This document shows positions 8,891 through 14,276 of a DNA stretch of 14,276 nucleotides, one piece after another (within the stretch, counting starts at the first letter, position 1; every line of letters begins with the position of its first letter). Made by a program: the position numbers and the translations under genes. The notes under the pieces were generated by a model. The model ran no database searches and was not told the origin of the DNA. It saw only the letters and a program-made list of their open reading frames with translations. Origin of the DNA: Brevundimonas sp. (GTDB lineage Bacteria > Pseudomonadota > Alphaproteobacteria > Caulobacterales > Caulobacteraceae); NCBI GenBank assembly GCA_031119155.1, contig JAVHYH010000068.1, positions 1 through 14,276 on the forward strand. Reading direction: 5' to 3'.

Positions 8891-9538
8891 ATGACAATTC
8901 TCATCGCGATCACCGGCGGCTCGGGCTCGGGCAAGAGCACCCTGGCGGAGGCCCTCGTCAGCGCCCTGCCCCCCGGCGCCGCCGTGCTGCTGCGCGAGGA
9001 CTCCTACTATCTGGACGCCGCCGGCCTGCCGGACTTCGACGCAGCGACCTTCGATTTCGACGACGTCGCCGCGCGCGATCACGACCTGCTGATCCGCGAC
9101 CTGACCGAGCTCAAGGCCGGCCGCGCGATCACCGCGCCGATCTATTCCTTCCTGCACCACGGGCGCGAACCGGGCGGCGAGGCGGTTGCGGCGTCCGAGG
9201 TGGTGATCGTCGAGGGCACCCACGTCCTGTGCACCCCAGCGCTGGTGGCGCTGTTCGACATCCGCGTCTTCGTCGATACCCCGGCTGACATCCGCTTCAT
9301 CCGACGGCTGCTGCGGGATCAGGCCGAGCGGGGCAGGACGGCGGAGTCCGTCATCGCCCAATATCTGAGCACCGTGCGTCCGGGCCATGAACGCTGGACC
9401 GAGCCGTCGCGCCTGAACGCCGACTTCATCGTCGCCGACGCCACAGCGGCTGTGCGGCTGGAGGACGCCCAGGCTGTGGTGCGTCTGGCCGCGCCGGTGC
9501 TGGCCCATCCGCTGCTGGCGCCGCTGGCCCATCCCTGA
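8891..9538 (+). CDS. udk: Uridine kinase-like P-loop nucleoside kinase
   Basis: A 215-aa kinase of the uridine kinase/phosphoribulokinase family, which phosphorylates uridine or cytidine to the monophosphate in pyrimidine salvage. Seen: Walker A GGSGSGKS at 9-16, EDSYY at 36-40, YSFLHHGRE near 85-92, the Walker B-like VVIVEGTHVL at about 104-113, and the lid region R-R-L-x-R-D-x-x-E-R-G-R-T-A-E-S-V-I-x-Q-Y (138-158) running into TVRPGHERW...EPS. The lid and TVRP-H motifs are distinctive of Udk. The usual N-F-D-H-P motif after EDSYY is replaced by a FDFDDV-type segment, so specificity for uridine is less certain. GAAGG lies 6 bases before the ATG. It is divergent from the acyl-CoA ligase and followed after 86 bases by a TetR regulator. 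Confidence 0.75.
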   Translation: MTILIAITGGSGSGKSTLAEALVSALPPGAAVLLREDSYYLDAAGLPDFDAATFDFDDVAARDHDLLIRDLTELKAGRAITAPIYSFLHHGREPGGEAVAASEVVIVEGTHVLCTPALVALFDIRVFVDTPADIRFIRRLLRDQAERGRTAESVIAQYLSTVRPGHERWTEPSRLNADFIVADATAAVRLEDAQAVVRLAAPVLAHPLLAPLAHP

Positions 9539-9593
9539 GCCTCTCGCCGGGCGGAGTCTGACGATCCCTGACAGGCGGCTTGCTGTTCGGGGA

Positions 9594-9609
9594 CAGGTGC
9601 GTCAACCTG
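9594..9609. promoter_or_regulatory. Inverted repeat just upstream of the TetR-family gene, possible autoregulatory site
   Basis: CAGGT-N6-ACCTG (9594-9598 and 9605-9609), perfect 5-bp arms, centred about 24 bases before the chosen ATG at 9625. TetR-family repressors commonly bind dyads overlapping their own promoter, so it is a candidate operator. The arms are short and no promoter boxes are clear around it. Confidence 0.25.
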
Positions 9610-9624
9610 CCGCTTCCAAGATCA

Positions 9625-10260
9625 ATGAATTTCAAGATGCCCGGCACACTCGGCGACCCCAACTCCCTCGACGCCAAGCGGCAGATCATTCTGCGATACG
9701 CCCGTGCGGCCTTCATCTCCGAAGGCTACGCCGGCGCCCGGATCGAGCCGATCGCCCGTGAGGCCGGGGTCTCCACCGCCACCCTCTATGCCCTGTTCGC
9801 CGGCAAGTCCGAGCTCTTCATGGCCGTCATTGACGACGCCGCCGACCAGTTCTCGCGCCAGATGGCCAGCGTCCGCGCGCAGGAGGGCGACGCCCGCACC
9901 CAGCTGACCAGCTTCTCCGAGGCCTATGCCGGCTTCATGGGCGACGGCTTCGTGCGCTCCGTCTTCCGGCTGGTCATGGCCGAGCGCCCCCGCTTCGAGG
10001 CCACCGCCCGTCGCTTCTTCGAAAAGGGCCGTACCGAGTTCGGCGCCACCCTGATCGGCATCCTCAAGGATCATCTGTCGCGGGGCGGGCTGAAGGATAT
10101 CGAAAAACCGTCCTGGGCCGCCGGCGAGCTGATGGGGATGATCGAACACCCCGTCTTTTTCGTGCCCCTGGTCACCGGGGACGAGGTTCGCGCGGGACGC
10201 ACCAACGCCCAGGTCGTCGCCCACGTCGTCGATACCTTCATGGCCCGCTACGGGGCCTGA
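9625..10260 (+). CDS. TetR/AcrR-family transcriptional regulator, AefR-like
   Basis: A 211-aa DNA-binding regulator. The N-terminal helix-turn-helix is at about 19-65: RQIILRYARAAFISEGY, then IEPIAREAGVSTATLYALFAGKSELF, a textbook TetR recognition region. The ligand-binding half contains FRLVMAERPRF..TARRFFEKGR followed by the GATLIGILKDHLSRG segment, the pattern of the AefR-type C-terminal domain. The inducer is unknown. I started at ATG 9625; the frame extends to a TTG at 9580, but the extra 15 residues lack family resemblance. An ATG at 9637 is also possible, and no start has a strong Shine-Dalgarno. Its stop is 6 bases from the stop of pdxH on the other strand. No obvious efflux or degradation target lies immediately beside it. 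Confidence 0.88.
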   Translation: MNFKMPGTLGDPNSLDAKRQIILRYARAAFISEGYAGARIEPIAREAGVSTATLYALFAGKSELFMAVIDDAADQFSRQMASVRAQEGDARTQLTSFSEAYAGFMGDGFVRSVFRLVMAERPRFEATARRFFEKGRTEFGATLIGILKDHLSRGGLKDIEKPSWAAGELMGMIEHPVFFVPLVTGDEVRAGRTNAQVVAHVVDTFMARYGA

Positions 10261-10271
10261 CCGGCGTCAGG
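10256..10271. other. Hairpin spanning the convergent stop codons of the TetR and pdxH genes
   Basis: CCTGAC-CGGC-GTCAGG (10256-10261 and 10266-10271) is a perfect 6-bp inverted repeat containing both TGA stop codons, which lie only 6 bases apart. There is no T-tract on either side, so it is at best a weak bidirectional terminator; it may simply reflect the mirrored stop codons. Confidence 0.3.
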
Positions 10272-10941
10272 GCTGCAGGCGGCCCGTCGTCCAGCCGTCG
10301 CCGTCGCGCGTGAACAGCAGCCGGTCATGCAGGCGGAAGGGCCGGTCGCGCCAGAACTCGACCTGATCGGGAACCACCCGCCAGCCGGTCCAGCGTTCCG
10401 GCCGCGGAACGTCCTGCCCGTCAAAGCGCGCGGTCTCCCGGGCGATGGCGTCTTCCAGCGCGGCGCGGCTGTCCAGCGCGCGGGACTGGTTCGAGGCCCA
10501 GGCCCCGACGCGGCTTTCGCGCGCGCGACTGGCGAAATAGGCGTCAGCCTCTTCCACGCTGACCGGCTCGACCCGGCCCCGCACCCGCACCTGACGACGC
10601 AGGGTCTTCCAGTGGAACAGCAGGCCCGCCGAAGGGTGCGCCGCCAGCGCCTCGCCCTTGGCGCTCTCGCGGTTGGAATAGAAGGTGAAGCCGCGCGCAT
10701 CGACGTCCTTCAGCAGCACCATCCGTGCATCCGGCTGGCCCGAGGCGTCCACGGTCGCCAGCGCCATGGCGTTGGCGTCGTTCGGCTCATACCGCTTGGC
10801 GTCCTCCAGCCACTCGACGAACAGGCCGAAGGGTTCGGTGCGATCAAAGATCGTCTCGTCCCCGTTGGCGGCCAGGGCGGCGGCGTACTGCTCCGCATAT
10901 TCTTCACGGGTCGGGCTGGGCGGGATCACGGGCGCGGTCAT
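10267..10941 (-). CDS. pdxH: Pyridoxine/pyridoxamine 5'-phosphate oxidase
   Basis: A 224-aa FMN enzyme that oxidises pyridoxine or pyridoxamine 5'-phosphate to pyridoxal 5'-phosphate, the final and salvage step of vitamin B6 synthesis; cytosolic homodimer. Motifs: MALATVDASGQPDARMVLLK (59-78), FYSNRESAKG (87-96), FHWKTLRRQVRVRG (109-122), SRVGAWASNQS (143-153) and the C-terminal EFWRDRPFRLHDR (195-207), in which R203 and H205 correspond to the substrate-contacting Arg/His of the E. coli enzyme. The ATG at 10941 gives the usual family length. The frame also opens at 10983 and 11007, but those extensions are Pro/Arg-rich and unneeded; GGAG sits only 3 bases from the chosen ATG, so the start is slightly uncertain. 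It is divergent from the DnaJ-like gene. Confidence 0.95.
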   Translation of the reverse strand: MTAPVIPPSPTREEYAEQYAAALAANGDETIFDRTEPFGLFVEWLEDAKRYEPNDANAMALATVDASGQPDARMVLLKDVDARGFTFYSNRESAKGEALAAHPSAGLLFHWKTLRRQVRVRGRVEPVSVEEADAYFASRARESRVGAWASNQSRALDSRAALEDAIARETARFDGQDVPRPERWTGWRVVPDQVEFWRDRPFRLHDRLLFTRDGDGWTTGRLQP

Positions 10942-10958
10942 GGGCTCCAGATAGACCT

Positions 10959-10990
10959 TCACGGTTCGAAACGGGAGAGGCATCACGGTT
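10959..10990. repeat. Short direct repeat in the pdxH/DnaJ-like divergent region
   Basis: TCACGGTT occurs at 10959-10966 and again at 10983-10990, a 24-base period, just upstream of the pdxH start. It could be a pair of regulator half-sites or chance. Confidence 0.25.
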
Positions 10991-11027
10991 AAGCCGGTCT
11001 TCACCACGTTGGGCGCTTGGTGTTCGC

Positions 11028-11753
11028 ATGCGCACGCGCCCGTCCTCCGAAGTCTCCTCGCTCGGCGAAGCCTGGGCCCTGCTCGGCCTCACCGGCCCGG
11101 CGGAGGGTCAGGCTCTGACCGCCGCCTTCCGCGCGGCGGTGAAGGCCGCCCGGCCGGATCAGGACGGCGGCGACGAGGCCCGCTTCCGCAAGGTGATCGC
11201 CGCCTGGCGACTGGTGCAGGCCCAGTCGGCCGCCGCCGCGCTGGAGGCCCCGGCGAAGGCCCCTGCCCCGCCGGCCACCATCATCATCACGCCCGCCGAC
11301 GCCCTGAACGGCGGCGCGGTTCCGATCGAGGTCGGCGGCAAGGCGCTGAAGGTCCACGCCCCCGCCGGTCTGCGCTCCGGCGAGCACCTGCGTCTGAAGG
11401 GCGGCGCGGCGGACGGGGCGGACCTTTATCTGCCGGTGCTGATCCGCGCGGCGAACGGCCTGAGCGTGATCGGCGACGACCTCTATATGGACTGGCCCGT
11501 GCCGCACCGCCTGATCGAGGACGGCGGCCGGCTGGAGATCGAGACCCATGCCGGAACGCGCTCCGCCTGGATCGTGGCCGATCAGGAGCCGCTGCGCCTT
11601 CGCCTGAAGGGACTGGGCCTGCCCGCGCGCGGATCGCGACCGCAGGGGCATCTGTTCGTGACCCTGATCCCGTCCGAAGACGCCCCCTCGGCGGCGGAAG
11701 ACCTGCTGGTTCGCTTCACCCGCGTCTGGACGCCGGACCGTCTGGCGGCTTAA
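11028..11753 (+). CDS. DnaJ-like protein with degenerate J domain (RPD for HPD) and DnaJ C-terminal domain
   Basis: A 241-aa protein built like a truncated class B/CbpA-type J protein. Residues 10-62 form a J-domain-like helix pair, AWALLGL...LTAAFRAAVKAARPDQDGGDEARFRKVIAAW, but the invariant HPD tripeptide reads R42-P43-D44. An Ala/Pro linker (about 68-82) follows, then the DnaJ substrate-binding beta domain from about 83: IIITPADALNGG, then VHAPAGLRSGEHLRLKGGA (about 114-132), DLYLPVLI, and RLKGLGLP...GHLFVTLIP. No Gly/Phe stretch or zinc finger is present. HPD histidine is needed in known J proteins to stimulate DnaK ATPase, so this is probably a holdase or a specialised co-chaperone; that is inference. 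The ATG at 11028 was chosen because the longer frame (from 10725) is antisense to pdxH. aroC starts 9 bases after the stop, so they are probably one operon. Confidence 0.82.
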   Translation: MRTRPSSEVSSLGEAWALLGLTGPAEGQALTAAFRAAVKAARPDQDGGDEARFRKVIAAWRLVQAQSAAAALEAPAKAPAPPATIIITPADALNGGAVPIEVGGKALKVHAPAGLRSGEHLRLKGGAADGADLYLPVLIRAANGLSVIGDDLYMDWPVPHRLIEDGGRLEIETHAGTRSAWIVADQEPLRLRLKGLGLPARGSRPQGHLFVTLIPSEDAPSAAEDLLVRFTRVWTPDRLAA

Positions 11754-11762
11754 GCGTCAGCC

Positions 11763-12848
11763 ATGTCGCACAACACCTTCGGCCATCTGTTTCGCGTGAC
11801 CACCTGGGGCGAGAGCCACGGGCCGGCGATCGGCTGCGTCGTCGATGGCTGCCCGCCCAACATCCCCCTGACCGAGGCCGACCTCCAGCCCTGGCTGGAC
11901 CTGCGCAAGCCCGGCGGCAGCCGCTTCGTCACCCAGCGGCAGGAGAGCGACACCGCCCGCATCCTGTCCGGCGTGTTCGATGACGGCGAAGGCCCCGTCA
12001 CCACCGGCACGCCGATCTCGATCCTGATCGAGAATGAGGACCAGCGCTCCAAGGACTATGGCGAGATCGCCCGCGCCTACCGTCCCGGCCACGCGGACTT
12101 CACCTATCAGGCCAAATACGGCGTGCGCGACCACCGGGGCGGCGGACGGTCTTCGGCGCGGGAGACCGCCATGCGTGTCGCCGCCGGGGCCGTGGCGCGC
12201 AAGGTACTGGGGGACGGCATCCGCATCCGCGCGGGCGTGGTCCAGCTGGGGCCGCACCGCATCGCGCCCGAGGCCGTCGATTTCGACGCCGTCCATGACA
12301 ACGCCCTGTTCGCCGCCTCCGCCGCCGTCGTGCCGGAGTGGGAGGCCTATCTGGACGGCGTCCGCAAGGCAGGCTCGTCCATCGGCGCCGTGGTGGCGCT
12401 GGAGGTGACGGGCGTCCCGGCGGGCTGGGGCGCGCCCCTGTACGGCAAGCTGGACGCCGAACTGGCCGCGGCCATGATGTCGATCAATGCCGTGAAGGGC
12501 GTCGAGATCGGCGCGGGCTTCGGCGCCGCCGAACTGTCAGGCGAGGACAATGCCGACCAGATGCGTCTGGGCGAGGACGGCCGGCCGGTCTTCCTGTCCA
12601 ACCATGCGGGAGGGGTTCTGGGCGGCATCTCGACCGGCCAGCCCCTGACCGCCCGCATCGCCTTCAAGCCCACCTCCTCCATCCTGACGCTGCGCCAGAC
12701 GGTGACCCGCGACGGCGCCGAGACCGACCTTCGGACCAAGGGGCGGCATGACCCGTGCGTGGCGCTGCGTGGCGTGCCGGTGGTGGAGGCCATGGCCGCC
12801 TGCGTGCTGGCGGACGCGATGCTGAGGCACAGGGCGCAGGTGGGATGA
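11763..12848 (+). CDS. aroC: Chorismate synthase
   Basis: A 361-aa enzyme that converts 5-enolpyruvylshikimate-3-phosphate to chorismate, the last shikimate-pathway step, using reduced FMN. Seen: FGHLFRVTTWGESHGPAIGC at 6-25, with the catalytic His19 in GESHG; RPGHADFTY with the second catalytic histidine H110; KYGVRDHRGGGRSSARETA at 118-136 (FMN and substrate loop); and RHDPC near 328-332 followed by the conserved VPVVEAM end. The length is that of bacterial enzymes, and no flavin-reductase fusion is present. The Shine-Dalgarno is weak, which fits coupling to the DnaJ-like gene 9 bases upstream. The stop overlaps the start of the next gene as ATGA. Confidence 0.98.
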   Translation: MSHNTFGHLFRVTTWGESHGPAIGCVVDGCPPNIPLTEADLQPWLDLRKPGGSRFVTQRQESDTARILSGVFDDGEGPVTTGTPISILIENEDQRSKDYGEIARAYRPGHADFTYQAKYGVRDHRGGGRSSARETAMRVAAGAVARKVLGDGIRIRAGVVQLGPHRIAPEAVDFDAVHDNALFAASAAVVPEWEAYLDGVRKAGSSIGAVVALEVTGVPAGWGAPLYGKLDAELAAAMMSINAVKGVEIGAGFGAAELSGEDNADQMRLGEDGRPVFLSNHAGGVLGGISTGQPLTARIAFKPTSSILTLRQTVTRDGAETDLRTKGRHDPCVALRGVPVVEAMAACVLADAMLRHRAQVG

Positions 12849-13225
12849 GGAAGGGGCAGGTTCGCCGCAAGCTGGGCTGGCGAGAGAACGCCCGTTTCTG
12901 GCTGAGCGAACATAAGGACGCCCTGGGGTTGCCGGTGGCCGCCCTGGGCTTCCTGGCTCTACTCGGTAGTCTGTGGTTCATCCTCGCGCCTCGCTATCCC
13001 GCTCTCGAAGTCACAGGCCAGATCACGGGTCTCGGCTTCACAGAGCTGGAAGGTCAGGGCTCGGTCAGCACCGCGAGCGTCAAGGTCACTGACGGCTTCA
13101 CCCGCGTGAGGGTGCCCACGCGATACGGCTGCCGCATCGGCGACCGGATCCAGCTTCGTCAGATCGGGGTCCGTTGGGGCTATATGTACCGCGTCAAGAA
13201 CACCCGTTGGCCCTGCCAGCGGTGA
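12845..13225 (+). CDS. Small single-pass membrane protein of unknown function
   Basis: A 126-aa protein with no family I recognise. A basic N-terminus (MRKGQVRRKLGW) is followed by one hydrophobic segment at about 27-48 (ALGLPVAALGFLALLGSLWF), then a beta-rich soluble part of about 75 residues with GLGFTELEGQGSVSTASVKV and RVPTRYGCRIGDRI. Two cysteines (C96 and C124) could pair if the C-terminal part is periplasmic, as the positive-inside pattern suggests. The start ATG overlaps the aroC stop as ATGA; the frame is open a further 30 codons upstream, but inside aroC. The gene is co-transcribed with aroC and converges on the lipoprotein gene with 38 bases between stops. A role connected to chorismate is not implied. 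Confidence 0.72.
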   Translation: MRKGQVRRKLGWRENARFWLSEHKDALGLPVAALGFLALLGSLWFILAPRYPALEVTGQITGLGFTELEGQGSVSTASVKVTDGFTRVRVPTRYGCRIGDRIQLRQIGVRWGYMYRVKNTRWPCQR

Positions 13226-13263
13226 GCCTGGCAAGTAACTTGGTCGACTCGCCCGCCTGCAGT

Positions 13264-13788
13264 TCAGGACAGAACGAGCGAACCCAGGGACACACAATCG
13301 GCCGGCGCATCAAGGACCTCCAGATCCGGGGGAGCACTTCCAGCCCTGTTGGTCACTTCGGCTCGGCACTCCGCTCCGGTCCTGTAGTGTCGGACCTGAT
13401 ACGCCTCACCAGCCTGCGGCACGAAGGAAACCATGCTGCTGCAGGAATGAGTGGTCATGGTGACCTCGTTTACCCGCGGGTTCGTCTCCGTGTGGAAACT
13501 CGTGGCGCGAAGGAAGACCTTGGTTCCCGCGGTCAGTTGACCATCCACTTGGCCCGGTGAGCCAAGGTATACGCGACCGATGCGGCTGAGCATGATGGTG
13601 GAACAGTTCGCGGAGATGAATGCCGAAAGCTGCTGCTCCGGGTGATCCCACGACAGGACGTTGACGGTCGGTATGAACGCGATGCTGGCCACCGGCACCC
13701 CCGGGAGCGGCCTGTAGAGCGAAACCTCGGGCGCGGCGCATCCCCCCAGCACCAAACCCGCGAAAGCAAAAACCATCAAAGAGCGCAT
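13264..13788 (-). CDS. Predicted lipoprotein of unknown function
   Basis: A 174-aa protein with a lipoprotein signal MRSLMVFAFAGLVLGG ending in the lipobox L14-G-G-C17, so it is probably anchored in the outer or inner membrane facing the periplasm. The mature part has four more cysteines (C62, C116, C141, C165), enough for two disulfides, and a SFVPQAGEAYQVR segment preceding the C141 region that reads as beta-strand. I cannot name a family. The ATG at 13788 follows a G-rich purine run (13792-13797); GTG at 13800 is a possible earlier start. Base composition is visibly less GC-rich than the neighbouring aroC and lon genes, which may point to faster evolution or recent acquisition. It is transcribed leftwards, alone, downstream of the lon terminator. 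Confidence 0.75.
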   Translation of the reverse strand: MRSLMVFAFAGLVLGGCAAPEVSLYRPLPGVPVASIAFIPTVNVLSWDHPEQQLSAFISANCSTIMLSRIGRVYLGSPGQVDGQLTAGTKVFLRATSFHTETNPRVNEVTMTTHSCSSMVSFVPQAGEAYQVRHYRTGAECRAEVTNRAGSAPPDLEVLDAPADCVSLGSLVLS

Positions 13789-13886
13789 CAATCCCCCCAC
13801 ACATTCCCCACGATCGACACTTCCATGAATGCTGGCAAGGGCGAAGCAAGCCTCGTCACCGTCTGATGGGTTGGACGCCGCCCAGC

Positions 13887-13917
13887 AAAAACCCCGCCCG
13901 GATCGCTCCGGGCGGGG
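13887..13917 (-). terminator. Intrinsic terminator of lon
   Basis: A perfect 10-bp stem, CCCCGCCCGG (13892-13901) and CCGGGCGGGG (13908-13917), with a 6-base loop. Read on the minus strand it is followed by TTTTT (13891-13887), 26 bases after the lon stop. On the plus strand the tail is only TCTTCGTTT, so it works best for lon. Confidence 0.9.
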
Positions 13918-13942
13918 TCTTCGTTTCAGCCTTCAACCACCC

Positions 13943-14276
13943 TTAGTGAGCGGCGCTCACCGTGGCGCCGTCCACCGGTGGGGCGGCGGCGGGGAGCGGT
14001 TCGGCTTCCTCGTCCCACTCCACGGGGGTCAGGGCTCCGGTCAGGGCCCACTTCAGGGCCTCGTCGGCGGTCTTGATCGGGACGATCTCCAGCGCACCCT
14101 TCACATTGTCGGGCACGTCGGCGAGGTCCTTCTCGTTCTCTTCCGGGATCAGCACCGTCTTGATGCCCGAGCGGAGGGCCGCGAGCAGCTTCTCCTTCAG
14201 GCCGCCGATGGCGGTGACCCGGCCGCGCAGGGTGATCTCGCCGGTCATGGCGATGTCCTTGCGGATCGGGATGCCG
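13943..14276 (-). CDS. lon: ATP-dependent Lon protease, C-terminal end (N-terminus outside window)
   Basis: The last 111 codons of Lon, the cytosolic AAA+ serine protease that degrades misfolded and regulatory proteins. The visible part is the end of the proteolytic domain: GIPIRKDIAMTGEITLRGRV, then AIGGLKEKLLAALRSGIKT, in which the first lysine of LKEK is the catalytic-dyad lysine (K722 in E. coli numbering). IPEENEKDLADVPDNVK and an acidic, Ala/Pro-rich tail ending SAAH follow. The catalytic serine lies outside the window. The frame is open to the right edge, and the ATG at 14248 is internal to the conserved domain, not the start. An intrinsic terminator sits immediately downstream. Confidence 0.97.
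   Translation of the reverse strand, partial: GIPIRKDIAMTGEITLRGRVTAIGGLKEKLLAALRSGIKTVLIPEENEKDLADVPDNVKGALEIVPIKTADEALKWALTGALTPVEWDEEAEPLPAAAPPVDGATVSAAH

Noticed and set aside
10725..11027. N-terminal extension of the DnaJ-like frame
   Set aside because: It lies antisense to pdxH and is Arg/Pro-rich. The J-like region begins just after the ATG at 11028.
12347..12913. 188-codon minus-strand frame opposite aroC
   Set aside because: aroC on the plus strand carries all catalytic motifs; this frame is an antisense shadow.

Overview
This is an ordinary-looking chromosomal window from a high-GC Gram-negative bacterium. It is most likely an alphaproteobacterium of the Caulobacteraceae (Brevundimonas- or Caulobacter-like). 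The evidence is the roughly 68-70% GC composition, the Caulobacterales-style TonB-dependent receptor (TonB box DDVVVTG followed by SRI), and the set of alphaproteobacterial conserved proteins (DUF442, the DUF898/YjgN-M48 pair, DUF1499, an AefR-like TetR regulator). The taxon is inferred from protein style, not from a marker gene. There are no rRNA, tRNA, CRISPR, insertion sequence or phage features.

Layout, left to right. (1) The N-terminal 587 codons of a TonB-dependent outer-membrane receptor run leftwards off the window edge (minus strand, TTG start at 1761). Its upstream region (1762-2049) holds overlapping palindromes. (2) A rightward pair follows: a secreted or periplasmic protein of unknown function and a DUF442 rhodanese/phosphatase-like protein. 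They end against a tiny 48-aa predicted lipoprotein gene on the minus strand. (3) An MBL-fold hydrolase (LACTB2-like, plus) converges on a leftward cluster, and its last 99 bases overlap the M48 metalloprotease gene. (4) The leftward cluster (read from 8719 down to 4000) is acyl-CoA ligase, DUF1499 membrane protein, DUF898 membrane protein, M48 membrane metalloprotease. The first two are coupled by a 4-bp gap and the last two by a 1-bp gap. (5) A uridine-kinase-like P-loop kinase and an AefR-like TetR regulator point right. (6) pdxH (PNP/PMP oxidase) points left, back-to-back with a rightward operon: a DnaJ-like protein lacking the HPD histidine, aroC (chorismate synthase), and a small membrane protein of unknown function (ATGA overlap with aroC). 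(7) A leftward lipoprotein of unknown function is followed by the C-terminal 111 codons of Lon protease (minus, running off the right edge), which has a clear intrinsic terminator.

The genes are mostly housekeeping: cofactor B6 synthesis, shikimate pathway, nucleotide salvage, fatty-acid activation, and proteolysis (M48 and Lon). Several are envelope proteins of unknown role. I found no defence system, biosynthetic cluster or mobile element. The points most worth a second look are the 48-aa lipoprotein gene, the RPD-type J-like protein in the aroC operon, the 99-bp tail-to-tail overlap, the palindromes upstream of the receptor, and the two unknown envelope proteins between aroC and lon.
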